Made by a program: the position numbers and the translations under genes. The notes under the pieces are model-generated. The model made no database searches, was not told the DNA's origin, and saw only the letters and a list, made by a program, of their open reading frames with translations. A stretch of 64,000 nt of DNA from JAVBRD01 sp031548365 (GTDB lineage: Bacteria > Bacillota > Clostridia > Christensenellales > UBA1750): positions 1-64,000 of the forward strand of contig JAVBRD010000022.1 of assembly GCA_031548365.1 (NCBI GenBank). The letters run 5' to 3'. The stretch's first letter is position 1, and every line of letters starts with the position of its first letter. Below are positions 7,849 through 15,609 of this stretch, piece by piece.

Positions 7849-9237
7849 ATGGGCATGAAAAGGCGTTTAGCGATCGTGGCGGCTCTGTGCGCGCTCGTCG
7901 CGCTTGCCATGGGATGCGCGGATCCATCAAGACCCAGCGCGGGAAACCCGGTGACGCTCACGCTTTGGCACACATACGTCGAGCAGATGAACTCCGGCAT
8001 CGGCTCGCTCATTGACGAGTTCAACGGCGGCGTCGGGGCGGAAAACGGCATTACGGTGAGCGTGACGAGTGTGTCCAATGCCTCCGTACTCAACCAGAAT
8101 ATCCTAACGGCGGCGAATAGCAACCCGGGTGCGCCCAAGCTTCCTGACATCGCTCTTGTGTACCCGCACATCGCCAAACCGCTCGCAGAGAAGGGCATGC
8201 TGACCGACTTGCGCGCACAGTTCAGCGACGGGGATCTCTTAAAGTTTGTGCCACGTTTTTTACAAGAAGGGATGCTGGGCGGGGAAGAGATCTACCTGCT
8301 GCCCGTGGCCAAGTCAACCGAGGTGCTCTACGTTAACCGCGTCATCTTTGATCGTTTTGCGGCGGCGACGGGCGTTGATCTTGCGGAACTTGGCACGTTT
8401 GAAGGTATTGCCGGGGCGGCGGAGATGTACGCCGATTGGACGGACGCGCTTACGCCTGCTGTGTCCGGAGACGCGAAAGCCTTTTTCTATCCGGACAACC
8501 TGTTTAATTATGCACTCATCGGGCTTGCGCAGATGGGTGAGAATCTGATCGCCGGCGGCGCGATCGACCCGACGGTCCCCGGTTTCAGGCGCGTATGGGA
8601 GAGCTACTATCCGCAGGCGGTACGCGGTCATTTCGCGATTTTTAACGACTATGGCAACTATTTGGCCAAAACCGGGGACATCGTGTGCACCACGAGCACG
8701 TCCGCAGGAGTGATGTTCTACCCCGATTCCGTCACTTACTCCGACAACACAAAAGAAGAGGCGTGGTTCGACGTCCTGCCATACCCTGTGTTTGAGGGCG
8801 GCAAAAAAATCGCCATGCAGCGCGGCGGCGGCATGTGTGTTTTTCGCTCTACGCCCGCAAAGGAAGCGGCAGCGGGTCTGTTCCTCGCGTGGCTGACCGC
8901 GCCCGAACAGAATTTGCGGTTCACGGCCAACACAGGCTATTTGCCCGTGACAACAGAAGCTTTCGAGCGATTGCTCGCGCAGGGGAACGCGGGCGCGAGC
9001 GATCAAAAAGTACAGGCGCTGCTGGACACGGTGCTTGCCATGCAGCGCGAGTATGAGTTCTACGTTCCTGAACTTTTTCCCGACAGTGAAGCCTCGCAAA
9101 GGCGGTTTGGCGATCGCCTCCGCGCCTCCGCTGAGCGTGCGGGACGCGAGTATAAAGGTTTGCTTTCGACAACAGGACCGGCTGAGGCCTACGAAAAGGC
9201 GTCGCGCGGCGCGTTCGAGGAGTTCGCACAAAAGTGA
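7849..9237 (+). CDS. Extracellular solute-binding lipoprotein, sugar ABC transporter family
   Basis: Secreted substrate-binding protein of 462 aa with a signal peptide (MKRRLAIVAALCALVALAMGC). The lipobox AMGC puts the lipidated Cys at about residue 23. The mature N-terminus VTLTLWHTY is the family-1 sugar-binding signature. The body has GVMFYPDSVTYSDNTKEEAWFDVLPYP and QRGGGMCVFRSTPAKEAAAGLFLAWLTAPEQN. AAGGGG precedes two nearby ATGs (7849 and 7855). No permease or ATPase gene is next to it; the neighbour 10 bp downstream is a membrane-bound LuxR-type regulator, so a sensory role is possible. The ligand is unknown. Confidence 0.85.
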   Translation: MGMKRRLAIVAALCALVALAMGCADPSRPSAGNPVTLTLWHTYVEQMNSGIGSLIDEFNGGVGAENGITVSVTSVSNASVLNQNILTAANSNPGAPKLPDIALVYPHIAKPLAEKGMLTDLRAQFSDGDLLKFVPRFLQEGMLGGEEIYLLPVAKSTEVLYVNRVIFDRFAAATGVDLAELGTFEGIAGAAEMYADWTDALTPAVSGDAKAFFYPDNLFNYALIGLAQMGENLIAGGAIDPTVPGFRRVWESYYPQAVRGHFAIFNDYGNYLAKTGDIVCTTSTSAGVMFYPDSVTYSDNTKEEAWFDVLPYPVFEGGKKIAMQRGGGMCVFRSTPAKEAAAGLFLAWLTAPEQNLRFTANTGYLPVTTEAFERLLAQGNAGASDQKVQALLDTVLAMQREYEFYVPELFPDSEASQRRFGDRLRASAERAGREYKGLLSTTGPAEAYEKASRGAFEEFAQK

Positions 9238-9247
9238 GGGCGGCGCG

Positions 9248-10807
9248 ATGAAATTTGTTGCGATTCTTAAGAGCGTGGCCGCTGCCGGCGGATCGATGCG
9301 CTTTCGTCTGCTCTCCGCGTTTCTCTCGCTTGTAGCGTGCCTGTTGCTTGCCGCGGGCGTTGTGCTCGCGTTGATCGGTGTTATACCGAGCGCCGAACGC
9401 GAGATCCGCGATTACGTGACGCACGAGATGGAGAATATCGCGAGCGAGATTGAGCGCAGTTTCGGGACGATCTCTGTGCAGGCGGTGCTCTTGTCGGAAA
9501 GCTTGTCCCGAAGCGTCGAACTCAGGCTCGCGGACAGCGGATACTTGGCGGAGGAGCTTGGGGGACACCCAGAGCTGCTTGAAGAGATTTTGACCGATGA
9601 ACTTAACCGGCTACTTCTTGCGCTTGAAAAAACAAAATGCAGCGGTGTGTTCGTGGTGCTTGACGCAACCGTCAATCCAGCGCTCTCATATGCGGAACGC
9701 TCGCGCGCGGGACTTTATATCCGTAACACGGAACCCAGCGTTCCCGGAACCGATACAAAGCTCTTCCTGCGCGGTTTTCCACGCATCGCGCTCGCCAACG
9801 GGCTTTCGCTCCAGTCCGGCTGGGACATGGAGTTTGACGTCGAGGGACGTGAATTTTTCGAACTCCCCATGCATGCGGCGGGAGGTGACGAAAGCGCGCT
9901 GCCGCGCCTGTATTTGTGGAGCGGCCAGGGCGCGATCGCAGGGCTGGACGAGCACGTTATGACTGTAAGCGTTCCCTTGCTGGATGGCGCGGGGAACACG
10001 TTTGGCGTGTGCGGTTTCGAGGTGAGTGAGATGTATTTCAAGCTTAACTTCGCGCCGGACCCGGGCGGCATCAGGCGCATTTCGTGCGCGCTCACAGCGT
10101 TCTCAGGCGACCGGTTTGAGACTGCGGGTGCGCTATACTCGGGCAGTGACGTGTGGGCGCAGGCGCGCTCGGGGAATCTCGTCGCGGCGGACCAAGGACC
10201 ACTGCGCGTGTACCGGCAGGAGCAAGGAGTGACTTTCGTCGGCGCGCATCGCGCGCTCAAGCTCTATCCCGCGGATTCGGTGTTCAAGGAGCGCGAGTTC
10301 GCTGCCGCGCTGATGTTGCCAAAGGAAGATCTCGACAATGCGCGCATGGACGGCAACCTGCGCCTTGCGCTCACATTTATGCTGCTGCTCTGCTTTGGTG
10401 CGGCGCTTTCGGTTATGTTCAGCCGGAGCGTCATTCGTCCGTTCCTGATCGGCTTGTCCGCGCTTAAGGGGGAGGGAGAGGTCGAAAAAACGAACATACA
10501 GGAGATCGACGAGATCCTCGACGCGTTGCGCGCCATGCGGCCGGAGAAAAGTGTGGACGCGGGCGCGCTGTTTGAGGAGTTCATCGGGCGCATCAGCGCG
10601 CTCACGCCCGCGGAGAGAACCATATTCAAGCTGTGCGCAAATGACACGCCCAACGACGATATCTTAGGAGCGCTGCACATCAGCCTCAGCACGCTCAAGA
10701 CGCACTACCGGCATATGTATGCAAAACTCGGCGTTTCATCGCGCGACGAGCTTGCACTATACATCCAGCTGATTCGTAAAAGCGGGCGGGAGTCGGATAT
10801 TCTCTGA
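9248..10807 (+). CDS. Membrane-anchored LuxR-type transcriptional regulator with extracytoplasmic sensor domain
   Basis: About 519 aa. There is a membrane helix at about residues 20-45 (LLSAFLSLVACLLLAAGVVLALIG). A large extracytoplasmic region of roughly 330 residues follows (possibly Cache-like; inference), then a second helix (LALTFMLLLCFGAALSVMF). The cytoplasmic C-terminus has a LuxR/GerE helix-turn-helix: LTPAERTIFKLCAND, then DDILGALHISLSTLKTHYRHMY and AKLGVSSRDELALYI. This is a one-component arrangement with no kinase or receiver. The ATG at 9248 follows the binding-protein stop by 10 bp with GAGGGCGG upstream. It probably reads the state of the adjacent binding protein; its targets are unknown. 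Confidence 0.8.
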   Translation: MKFVAILKSVAAAGGSMRFRLLSAFLSLVACLLLAAGVVLALIGVIPSAEREIRDYVTHEMENIASEIERSFGTISVQAVLLSESLSRSVELRLADSGYLAEELGGHPELLEEILTDELNRLLLALEKTKCSGVFVVLDATVNPALSYAERSRAGLYIRNTEPSVPGTDTKLFLRGFPRIALANGLSLQSGWDMEFDVEGREFFELPMHAAGGDESALPRLYLWSGQGAIAGLDEHVMTVSVPLLDGAGNTFGVCGFEVSEMYFKLNFAPDPGGIRRISCALTAFSGDRFETAGALYSGSDVWAQARSGNLVAADQGPLRVYRQEQGVTFVGAHRALKLYPADSVFKEREFAAALMLPKEDLDNARMDGNLRLALTFMLLLCFGAALSVMFSRSVIRPFLIGLSALKGEGEVEKTNIQEIDEILDALRAMRPEKSVDAGALFEEFIGRISALTPAERTIFKLCANDTPNDDILGALHISLSTLKTHYRHMYAKLGVSSRDELALYIQLIRKSGRESDIL

Positions 10808-10831
10808 TCGGCTTGCCTGATAACGCTCAGT

Positions 10832-11029
10832 CAGTGCGCTCAGGCCGTTGGCAAGCCGGTGCCTGAGCCCCGTCGTAAAAACCCCTGCATGCAAAATAAC
10901 GCGTAGGCTGATGTGATCAAGCGCGGCGTTCGTGTTGACGATAGGCGCGTCAATCCATGCGCTTCCGAATCTTCCATGATGACAGGCTCGTATACCGCAG
11001 AAGATGCTGTCATCGCGCTGAGCGCACTG
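10832..11029. repeat. Repeat copy A: MITE-like structured element with 12-bp terminal inverted repeats
   Basis: A 198-bp intergenic element bounded by perfect 12-bp inverted repeats, CAGTGCGCTCAG (10832-10843) and its complement (11018-11029). It aligns with copy B at 48956-49198 over CGCGGCGT, a 7-nt-loop hairpin, CGCTTCC, a GATGAC/GTCATC hairpin and the 16-nt identity TGTCATCGCGCTGAGC. Hairpin 1 pairs 10926-10940 with 10948-10962; hairpin 2 pairs 10978-10985 with 11007-11014. No transposase is present. A separate 9-bp inverted repeat (CGGCTTGCC, 10809-10817 with 10850-10858) overlaps the left end. It fills the gap between convergent genes. Confidence 0.65.
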
Positions 11030-11042
11030 TCGGGGGACGCTC

Positions 11043-12068
11043 TTAATTGTTTGTGACCAGCACTTTGACGGACTTGTCCGGGTGGTTGTGCGCGAACGCG
11101 AAAGCTTCGGCAGCCTGGGTCAGATTGAATCGTTGCGTGATCATGCTGGAAACGCGGATTCGCCCGTCCGCAAGATAAGTCAACGCAGTGGGGAATGCGT
11201 TGGCATAGCGGTTCACGCTTTTGTATGTCAGCTCTTTTTCGATGAAATCCGCGATGTTCACGCTCACGGTATTGCCGGTCGGCCATCCCACCTGCACCAC
11301 CGTGCCGCCGGGCTTGGCGACGGAAAAACACTGCGCGGTTGTGGAGGGTAAACCAGCCGTCTCAAAAATGATGTCCGCGGAGCACGCGTCGGTGTTTTCG
11401 CTTCGCGCATCCAACACCTTGTCCGCGCCCAGCTTTTGCGCGAGTTCAAGGCGTCCCGCCAGAACATCGACACAGGTGACATGGCCTCCGCCTGCGGCTT
11501 TGAACGCCTGCGCGGTCATCAGCCCGATGGTGCCCGACCCAAGGATGACCGCGCTTTTTCCGCTGATGATCCCGGCTGAAGCTGCCTGATTGACCGCGTG
11601 AACGCCCACGGCCGCCGGTTCGACAAGCGCTGCGTGCTCAAGCGCGAGCGCGGGCGGCGAGTGATGCACGCAATCGGCGCGCACGCAGATAAAGTCGCAA
11701 AATGTGCCGTTGATGGGGGGCGCGGACAGGAAGACGACCGTGGGGCAGAGGTTGTACCTCCCGGACTTGCAAGCGGGGCAGAACCCGCACGCGATGCCCG
11801 GCTCAATGGCGACCGGGTCCCCTGGGCGAAATCCCGCTGCGTCCGCGCCAGCCTTCACTACTGTCCCTGAGGCTTCATGCCCAGGGACGTACGGAGCGTC
11901 CACGACAAAGTTGCCAAGACGCCCGTTCGCGAAGAAGTGGATGTCTGATCCGCAGATGCCGTTGGCGGCGATCCTGATCAGCACTTCGTTTGCCCGCGGT
12001 TCTGGCGCGGGCGACTCCTTGATGGTCAGGCGGTGGTCGGGTGTGAGATAAACCTGGCGGTTTGTCAT
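11043..12068 (-). CDS. Zinc-dependent medium-chain alcohol/polyol dehydrogenase (sorbitol dehydrogenase-like)
   Basis: A 341-aa MDR-family NAD(P)-dependent dehydrogenase. Catalytic zinc is expected at the Cys of NGICGSDIHF and at GHEASG. The structural zinc lobe has C-GFCPACKSGRYNLCP. The Rossmann motif is GSGTIGLMTAQ. The ATG at 12068 has GGAGGG six bases upstream; another ATG directly precedes it. It diverges from the Gfo/Idh gene, so it probably belongs to the same sugar locus and oxidises a polyol or free sugar. The exact substrate cannot be read from the sequence. Confidence 0.88.
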   Translation of the reverse strand: MTNRQVYLTPDHRLTIKESPAPEPRANEVLIRIAANGICGSDIHFFANGRLGNFVVDAPYVPGHEASGTVVKAGADAAGFRPGDPVAIEPGIACGFCPACKSGRYNLCPTVVFLSAPPINGTFCDFICVRADCVHHSPPALALEHAALVEPAAVGVHAVNQAASAGIISGKSAVILGSGTIGLMTAQAFKAAGGGHVTCVDVLAGRLELAQKLGADKVLDARSENTDACSADIIFETAGLPSTTAQCFSVAKPGGTVVQVGWPTGNTVSVNIADFIEKELTYKSVNRYANAFPTALTYLADGRIRVSSMITQRFNLTQAAEAFAFAHNHPDKSVKVLVTNN

Positions 12069-12093
12069 CATACTCCCTCCATTCTTTGCCGTC

Positions 12094-12099
12094 ATTATA
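12094..12099 (-). promoter_or_regulatory. Extended -10 promoter element of the dehydrogenase gene
   Basis: On the minus strand a perfect TATAAT preceded by TG and one base (extended -10) lies about 25 bases upstream of the ATG at 12068. No good -35 box is visible. Confidence 0.5.
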
Positions 12100-12144
12100 C
12101 CACCTCATATCCGCAAGCGACAGGACAGGTATTGATATCCCGTG

Positions 12145-12163
12145 CCCAATGCGTTACATTGGG
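12145..12163. promoter_or_regulatory. Palindromic operator candidate in the divergent sugar-locus promoter region
   Basis: A perfect inverted repeat, CCCAATG and CATTGGG, is separated by 5 bp. It is directly followed by TTGACT (12165-12170), a good -35 box for the rightward operon, although no convincing -10 follows. Its place between divergent genes suggests a repressor or activator site; no regulator gene lies next to it. Confidence 0.45.
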
Positions 12164-12208
12164 GTTGACTTACAAACCGAACCGGGCAGCTAGAAAAGAG
12201 GGAACGCC

Positions 12209-13192
12209 ATGAGCAAACCACTGCGGATCGTCATCTTTGGCGCGGGCAGCCGCGCGAGGCAGGCGATTTATCCTGCGCTCAAGGGCATGAATGACGTGAA
12301 GATCGAGGCTTTGTGCGAGATTGACCCCGCGCGGAGGGCGGCTGCAACGCGGGATTTCGGCATTGAGAAGAGTTACGGTGAGAACGTGTTTGACTATCGG
12401 CGCATGATTGAGGAGTTAAGGCCGGACGCGGCGTTCGCCATCGGCCAGCCGCACATCCTGTTTGACACGTGGACGTGGCTGCTCGAGCATAAAGTTCCGT
12501 TGTTTATCGAAAAGCCCATGGGTGTCACGATGCATCAGGCGCGCTCGCTGACGCACCTTGCGGAGGAGCACGATGTGCAGACACAGGTTTCCTTTCAGCG
12601 CAGGTATTCACCCGTCGCATCCAAAGCGCTTGAGATGTGCCGCGCGAGGGGGCCGATCACGCATGCGGTCTGCCGTTTTTACAAGTGTGAGCAGAAGCCA
12701 TTCCTCGGCGCGCGCGATCATATGATGGACGACACTGTTCACGCGATAGACACGCTGCGCTGGATGTGCGGAGGCAAGGTCACGCGTGTTGAGTCAAGCG
12801 TTAGGCGCGTGGGCACGCCCGATATCAACTTCATCAGCGCCGTGCTCCATTTTGACAACGGTGCGGTCGGGCACTTGATCAACTCGTGGTCGAGCGGCAA
12901 GCGTCTGTTCGATGTGGAGATGCATGCGCCCGGCATCTACGCGCAGATTGAGCACGAGGTCGGCGGATTTGTCTATCGGGATGGCGACCTGAAAGGCGAA
13001 TACCTCGATGCCATTGAGGTCGCAGGTTCGGATCGCTTTGAAAAGGTCACGGGCGTGAGCGCCGCGATTGAGGATTTCCTCACATCAATTCGGATGGAAG
13101 GCCGTTCCATGAGCTGCTTTGCGGACGCAGTTCACACAATGGAAATTGCGGAGACCATCCTCGCGCAGGCCATGCTCTCAGGGCAAGCGTAG
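12209..13192 (+). CDS. Gfo/Idh/MocA family oxidoreductase
   Basis: A 327-aa NAD(P)-dependent sugar or cyclitol dehydrogenase. It has an N-terminal Rossmann fold (IVIFGAGSRARQAIYPAL), the conserved catalytic segment FIEKPMGVT near residue 107 and the C-terminal alpha/beta domain (HMMDDTVHAIDTLRWMCGG). GAGGG precedes the ATG. It is first gene of a five-gene rightward operon with FucU, a TIM-barrel isomerase, DgoD and a hydroxyacid dehydrogenase, pointing to oxidation or epimerisation of a sugar before dehydration. The exact substrate is unknown. Confidence 0.87.
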   Translation: MSKPLRIVIFGAGSRARQAIYPALKGMNDVKIEALCEIDPARRAAATRDFGIEKSYGENVFDYRRMIEELRPDAAFAIGQPHILFDTWTWLLEHKVPLFIEKPMGVTMHQARSLTHLAEEHDVQTQVSFQRRYSPVASKALEMCRARGPITHAVCRFYKCEQKPFLGARDHMMDDTVHAIDTLRWMCGGKVTRVESSVRRVGTPDINFISAVLHFDNGAVGHLINSWSSGKRLFDVEMHAPGIYAQIEHEVGGFVYRDGDLKGEYLDAIEVAGSDRFEKVTGVSAAIEDFLTSIRMEGRSMSCFADAVHTMEIAETILAQAMLSGQA

Positions 13193-13207
13193 CAAAAGCG
13201 GAGGTTG

Positions 13208-13630
13208 ATGAACGTGCTCAAAGGCGTATCCCCACTGCTTGGCCCCGACCTGCTCCATGCGATGATGGCGATGGGACACTGCGACGGACTGCTCATAGCG
13301 GATGCACATTACCCGTCGTTCGGCTCGCCCGCGCGCGTCATCCGCATGGACGGCGTAATGATTCCGCAGTTGCTCGCGGCCGTGCTCACTGTGTTTCCGC
13401 TGGATGTCAAGGGTGAGTGGAACTGCGCGGTGATGGAAAATCCGGGTGGCGTGTCGGCGATTGAGCGGTACCGGGCGGTCATCGCGGCATCGGGAGAGAA
13501 GGTGATGGCGCGCGAGATCGAACGCTTCAGCTTCTATGATCTCGGCAAGGCGGCGTACGCAGTCGTCATCACGGGCGACATTACACCGCGCGGCAACCTC
13601 CTGCTCAAAAAAGGAGTCGTTAACACCTAG
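13208..13630 (+). CDS. RbsD/FucU family sugar mutarotase (fucose mutarotase-like)
   Basis: A 140-aa protein that interconverts sugar anomers. It shows the FucU pattern: LKGVSPLLGPDLLHAMMAMGHCDGLLIADAHYP with the catalytic His in MGH, and the C-terminal FYDLGKAAYAVVITGD. Start choice is uncertain: TTG 13205, ATG 13208 and GTG 13214 all follow one GCGGAGG. The GTG has the best spacing and gives the MLKG start common in the family. It lies 15 bp after the Gfo/Idh gene. L-fucose or D-galactose type sugars are likely ligands because DgoD follows. Confidence 0.85.
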   Translation: MNVLKGVSPLLGPDLLHAMMAMGHCDGLLIADAHYPSFGSPARVIRMDGVMIPQLLAAVLTVFPLDVKGEWNCAVMENPGGVSAIERYRAVIAASGEKVMAREIERFSFYDLGKAAYAVVITGDITPRGNLLLKKGVVNT

Positions 13631-13655
13631 AGCCGAACGCGAAAGGAGTCCTCCT

Positions 13656-14450
13656 ATGAAGCACCGTTACAGCATATTTACGAAACCTTTCAAAAAACTG
13701 TCCGCTGAACAGCTCGGTGAAAAAGTGCGATCACTCGGATTCGACGCTATCGAGTATCCACTGCGCGATGGTTACCAGGTCGAGCCCGCTAACGCGGAGG
13801 CGGGGATGCCCAAGCTTGCCGAAACACTCGGCTCTTTTGGCATCACGATCTCAAGCGTCGCCACCGCCACTGACGAGCGCTGCTTTGCGGGCGTCGCGGC
13901 AGCGGGATGCAAAATTTTGCGCATTATGGCGAATTACGACGGTAAAAAACCGTACCACGCGTGGGAGAGCGAGTTCAGGAAGTACCTGGACACGCTCGTA
14001 CCGCTCGCGCGCAGACATGGCGTGACTGTGGGCATTCAAAACCACTATGGCTATGGCGCGTCAGGTACGATGGAGCTGTATCGCCTGGTGGAGGACCGGG
14101 ATCCTAAAGAGATCTCGGCGATCTGGGACGTGGCGCACTCCGGTCTCGCGGGAGAGAAGCCCGATCAGGCGCTCTCCATCATCTACGACAGAATGTGTCT
14201 CGTCAACTTCAAAAATGCCTACAACAAACGCGTAAACGGGCCGGAAGCACCCCAGTCCGAGTGGAAACCGTACTTCACGCTCGGGTGCCACGGGCAGGCG
14301 CATTATCCGCGCATCGCAGCGTGGCTCAGGGAACACGGTTACAAAGGCGACGTTTGCCTGCCCGCCGAATACTCGGATGAAGCGCTGGTTGACAAGCTCA
14401 TTCCGGTTGAGCTTGCGTACGTCAAGTCGCTGATGGAGGGTGAAGCATGA
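13656..14450 (+). CDS. Sugar phosphate isomerase/epimerase (AP-endonuclease-2-like TIM barrel)
   Basis: A 264-aa xylose-isomerase-like TIM barrel. Landmarks are LGFDAIEYPLRDGY, GITISSVATATDERC, VGIQNHYGYGASGTMELYRLV with a metal-type Asn/His pair, AIWDVAHSGLAGE with Asp and His, and PAEYSD near the C-terminus, consistent with a divalent-metal site. The ATG at 13656 has AAAGGAG upstream. It overlaps dgoD by 4 bp (ATGA). It probably isomerises or epimerises a keto-sugar (or acid) of the pathway; these families are not substrate-predictable. Confidence 0.8.
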   Translation: MKHRYSIFTKPFKKLSAEQLGEKVRSLGFDAIEYPLRDGYQVEPANAEAGMPKLAETLGSFGITISSVATATDERCFAGVAAAGCKILRIMANYDGKKPYHAWESEFRKYLDTLVPLARRHGVTVGIQNHYGYGASGTMELYRLVEDRDPKEISAIWDVAHSGLAGEKPDQALSIIYDRMCLVNFKNAYNKRVNGPEAPQSEWKPYFTLGCHGQAHYPRIAAWLREHGYKGDVCLPAEYSDEALVDKLIPVELAYVKSLMEGEA

Positions 14451-15601
14451 ACCTGAAAATCCGTTCGATTGAGCTGTTCAAAGTTCCGCCCCGCTGGCTG
14501 TTTCTTAAAATGACGACCGAAGATGGTCTTGTCGGCTGGGGAGAGCCTGTCGTGGAGGGGCGCGCGGACACGGTGCGCGCATGCGTGGAGGAAGTCTCAT
14601 CCTACGTGATCGGCCGGAGCGCGAACGACATCGAGGACATCTGGCAGGTTCTGTACCGCGCGGGTTTCTATCGCGGCGGGCCGGTGCTCACGAGCGCGAT
14701 GAGCGGTATCGAGCAAGCGCTGTGGGACATCAAAGGCAAGGCGTACGGTTTGCCGGCGCACGAGTTTCTGGGCGGCAAAGTGCGCGACCGCGTGCAGGTG
14801 TACTGCTGGATCGGCGGGGATCGTCCCTCCGATGTGGCCCAGCAGGCGCGTGAAAAGTACGCTCAAGGTTATCGCGCGATCAAAATGAACGGCACTGAGG
14901 ATTTGCGCTGGATTGACAGCTATAAGAAACTTGAAGACAGCGTTACCCGCGTCGCCGCTATCCGCGAAGCGCTCGGAAATGACATGGAGATCGCTGTGGA
15001 CTTTCATGGGCGAGTCCACAAGAGCATGGCGCGCGTACTCATGAAGGAGCTCGAGCCGTACCACCTGATGTTCGTGGAGGAACCTGTTTTGTGCGAGAAC
15101 GAGGAGGCGTTTAGGGAACTGCGCGCGCATACGGTCACGCCCATCGCGACGGGGGAGCGAAACTACACGCGCTGGGGATTTAAGAATATGCTCGCTGCAG
15201 GCGGCGTGGACATCATACAACCCGACCTCTCGCATGCTGGCGGTTTGCTTGAGTGCCGCAAGATTGCCGCGATGGCCGAATGCTATGATGTCGCCGTCGC
15301 GCCGCACTGTCCGCTTGGACCGATCGCGTTTGCCGCATGCCTTCAACTCGACTTATGCACACCAAACGCGTTCATTCAGGAGCAGTCGTTGGGCATCCAT
15401 TATAATAAAGGCGGAGATCTCCTCGATTACCTTGAAAACCCCGGCGTCTTCGACTACTCGGGCGGGAGCGTCGCGCGCCTGTCGGCGCCTGGCCTTGGCA
15501 TTGAGATTGACGAAGACAAAGTACGCGAGCAGGCCGCCATCGGCCACGATTGGAAGAACCCAGTTTGGCGCGATCAGGATGGCTGCGTCGCCGAGTGGTG
15601 A
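14447..15601 (+). CDS. dgoD: D-galactonate dehydratase (enolase superfamily)
   Basis: Dehydrates D-galactonate to 2-keto-3-deoxy-galactonate. The 384 aa match DgoD from end to end: PPRWLFLKMTTEDGLVGWGEPVVEGRA, the LYRAGFYRGGP motif, IEQALWDIKGKAYG, the metal ligands in VDFHGR (Asp), FVEEPV (Glu) and TGER (Glu), QPDLSHAGG, VAPHCPLGPIA with the catalytic His, QEQSLGIHYN and the WRNP-like C-terminus (DWKNPVWRDQDGCVAEW). The gene is translationally coupled to the isomerase. The partner kinase and KDPGal aldolase (dgoK, dgoA) are not in the window. Confidence 0.93.
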   Translation: MNLKIRSIELFKVPPRWLFLKMTTEDGLVGWGEPVVEGRADTVRACVEEVSSYVIGRSANDIEDIWQVLYRAGFYRGGPVLTSAMSGIEQALWDIKGKAYGLPAHEFLGGKVRDRVQVYCWIGGDRPSDVAQQAREKYAQGYRAIKMNGTEDLRWIDSYKKLEDSVTRVAAIREALGNDMEIAVDFHGRVHKSMARVLMKELEPYHLMFVEEPVLCENEEAFRELRAHTVTPIATGERNYTRWGFKNMLAAGGVDIIQPDLSHAGGLLECRKIAAMAECYDVAVAPHCPLGPIAFAACLQLDLCTPNAFIQEQSLGIHYNKGGDLLDYLENPGVFDYSGGSVARLSAPGLGIEIDEDKVREQAAIGHDWKNPVWRDQDGCVAEW

Positions 15602-15609
15602 GATAACAT

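Noticed and set aside
10840..11331. Minus-strand ORF covering copy A and the end of the dehydrogenase gene
   Set aside because: Overlaps a firm gene in another frame. Similar-looking translations in copies A and B follow from the shared DNA repeat, and the paired changes favour structure over coding.
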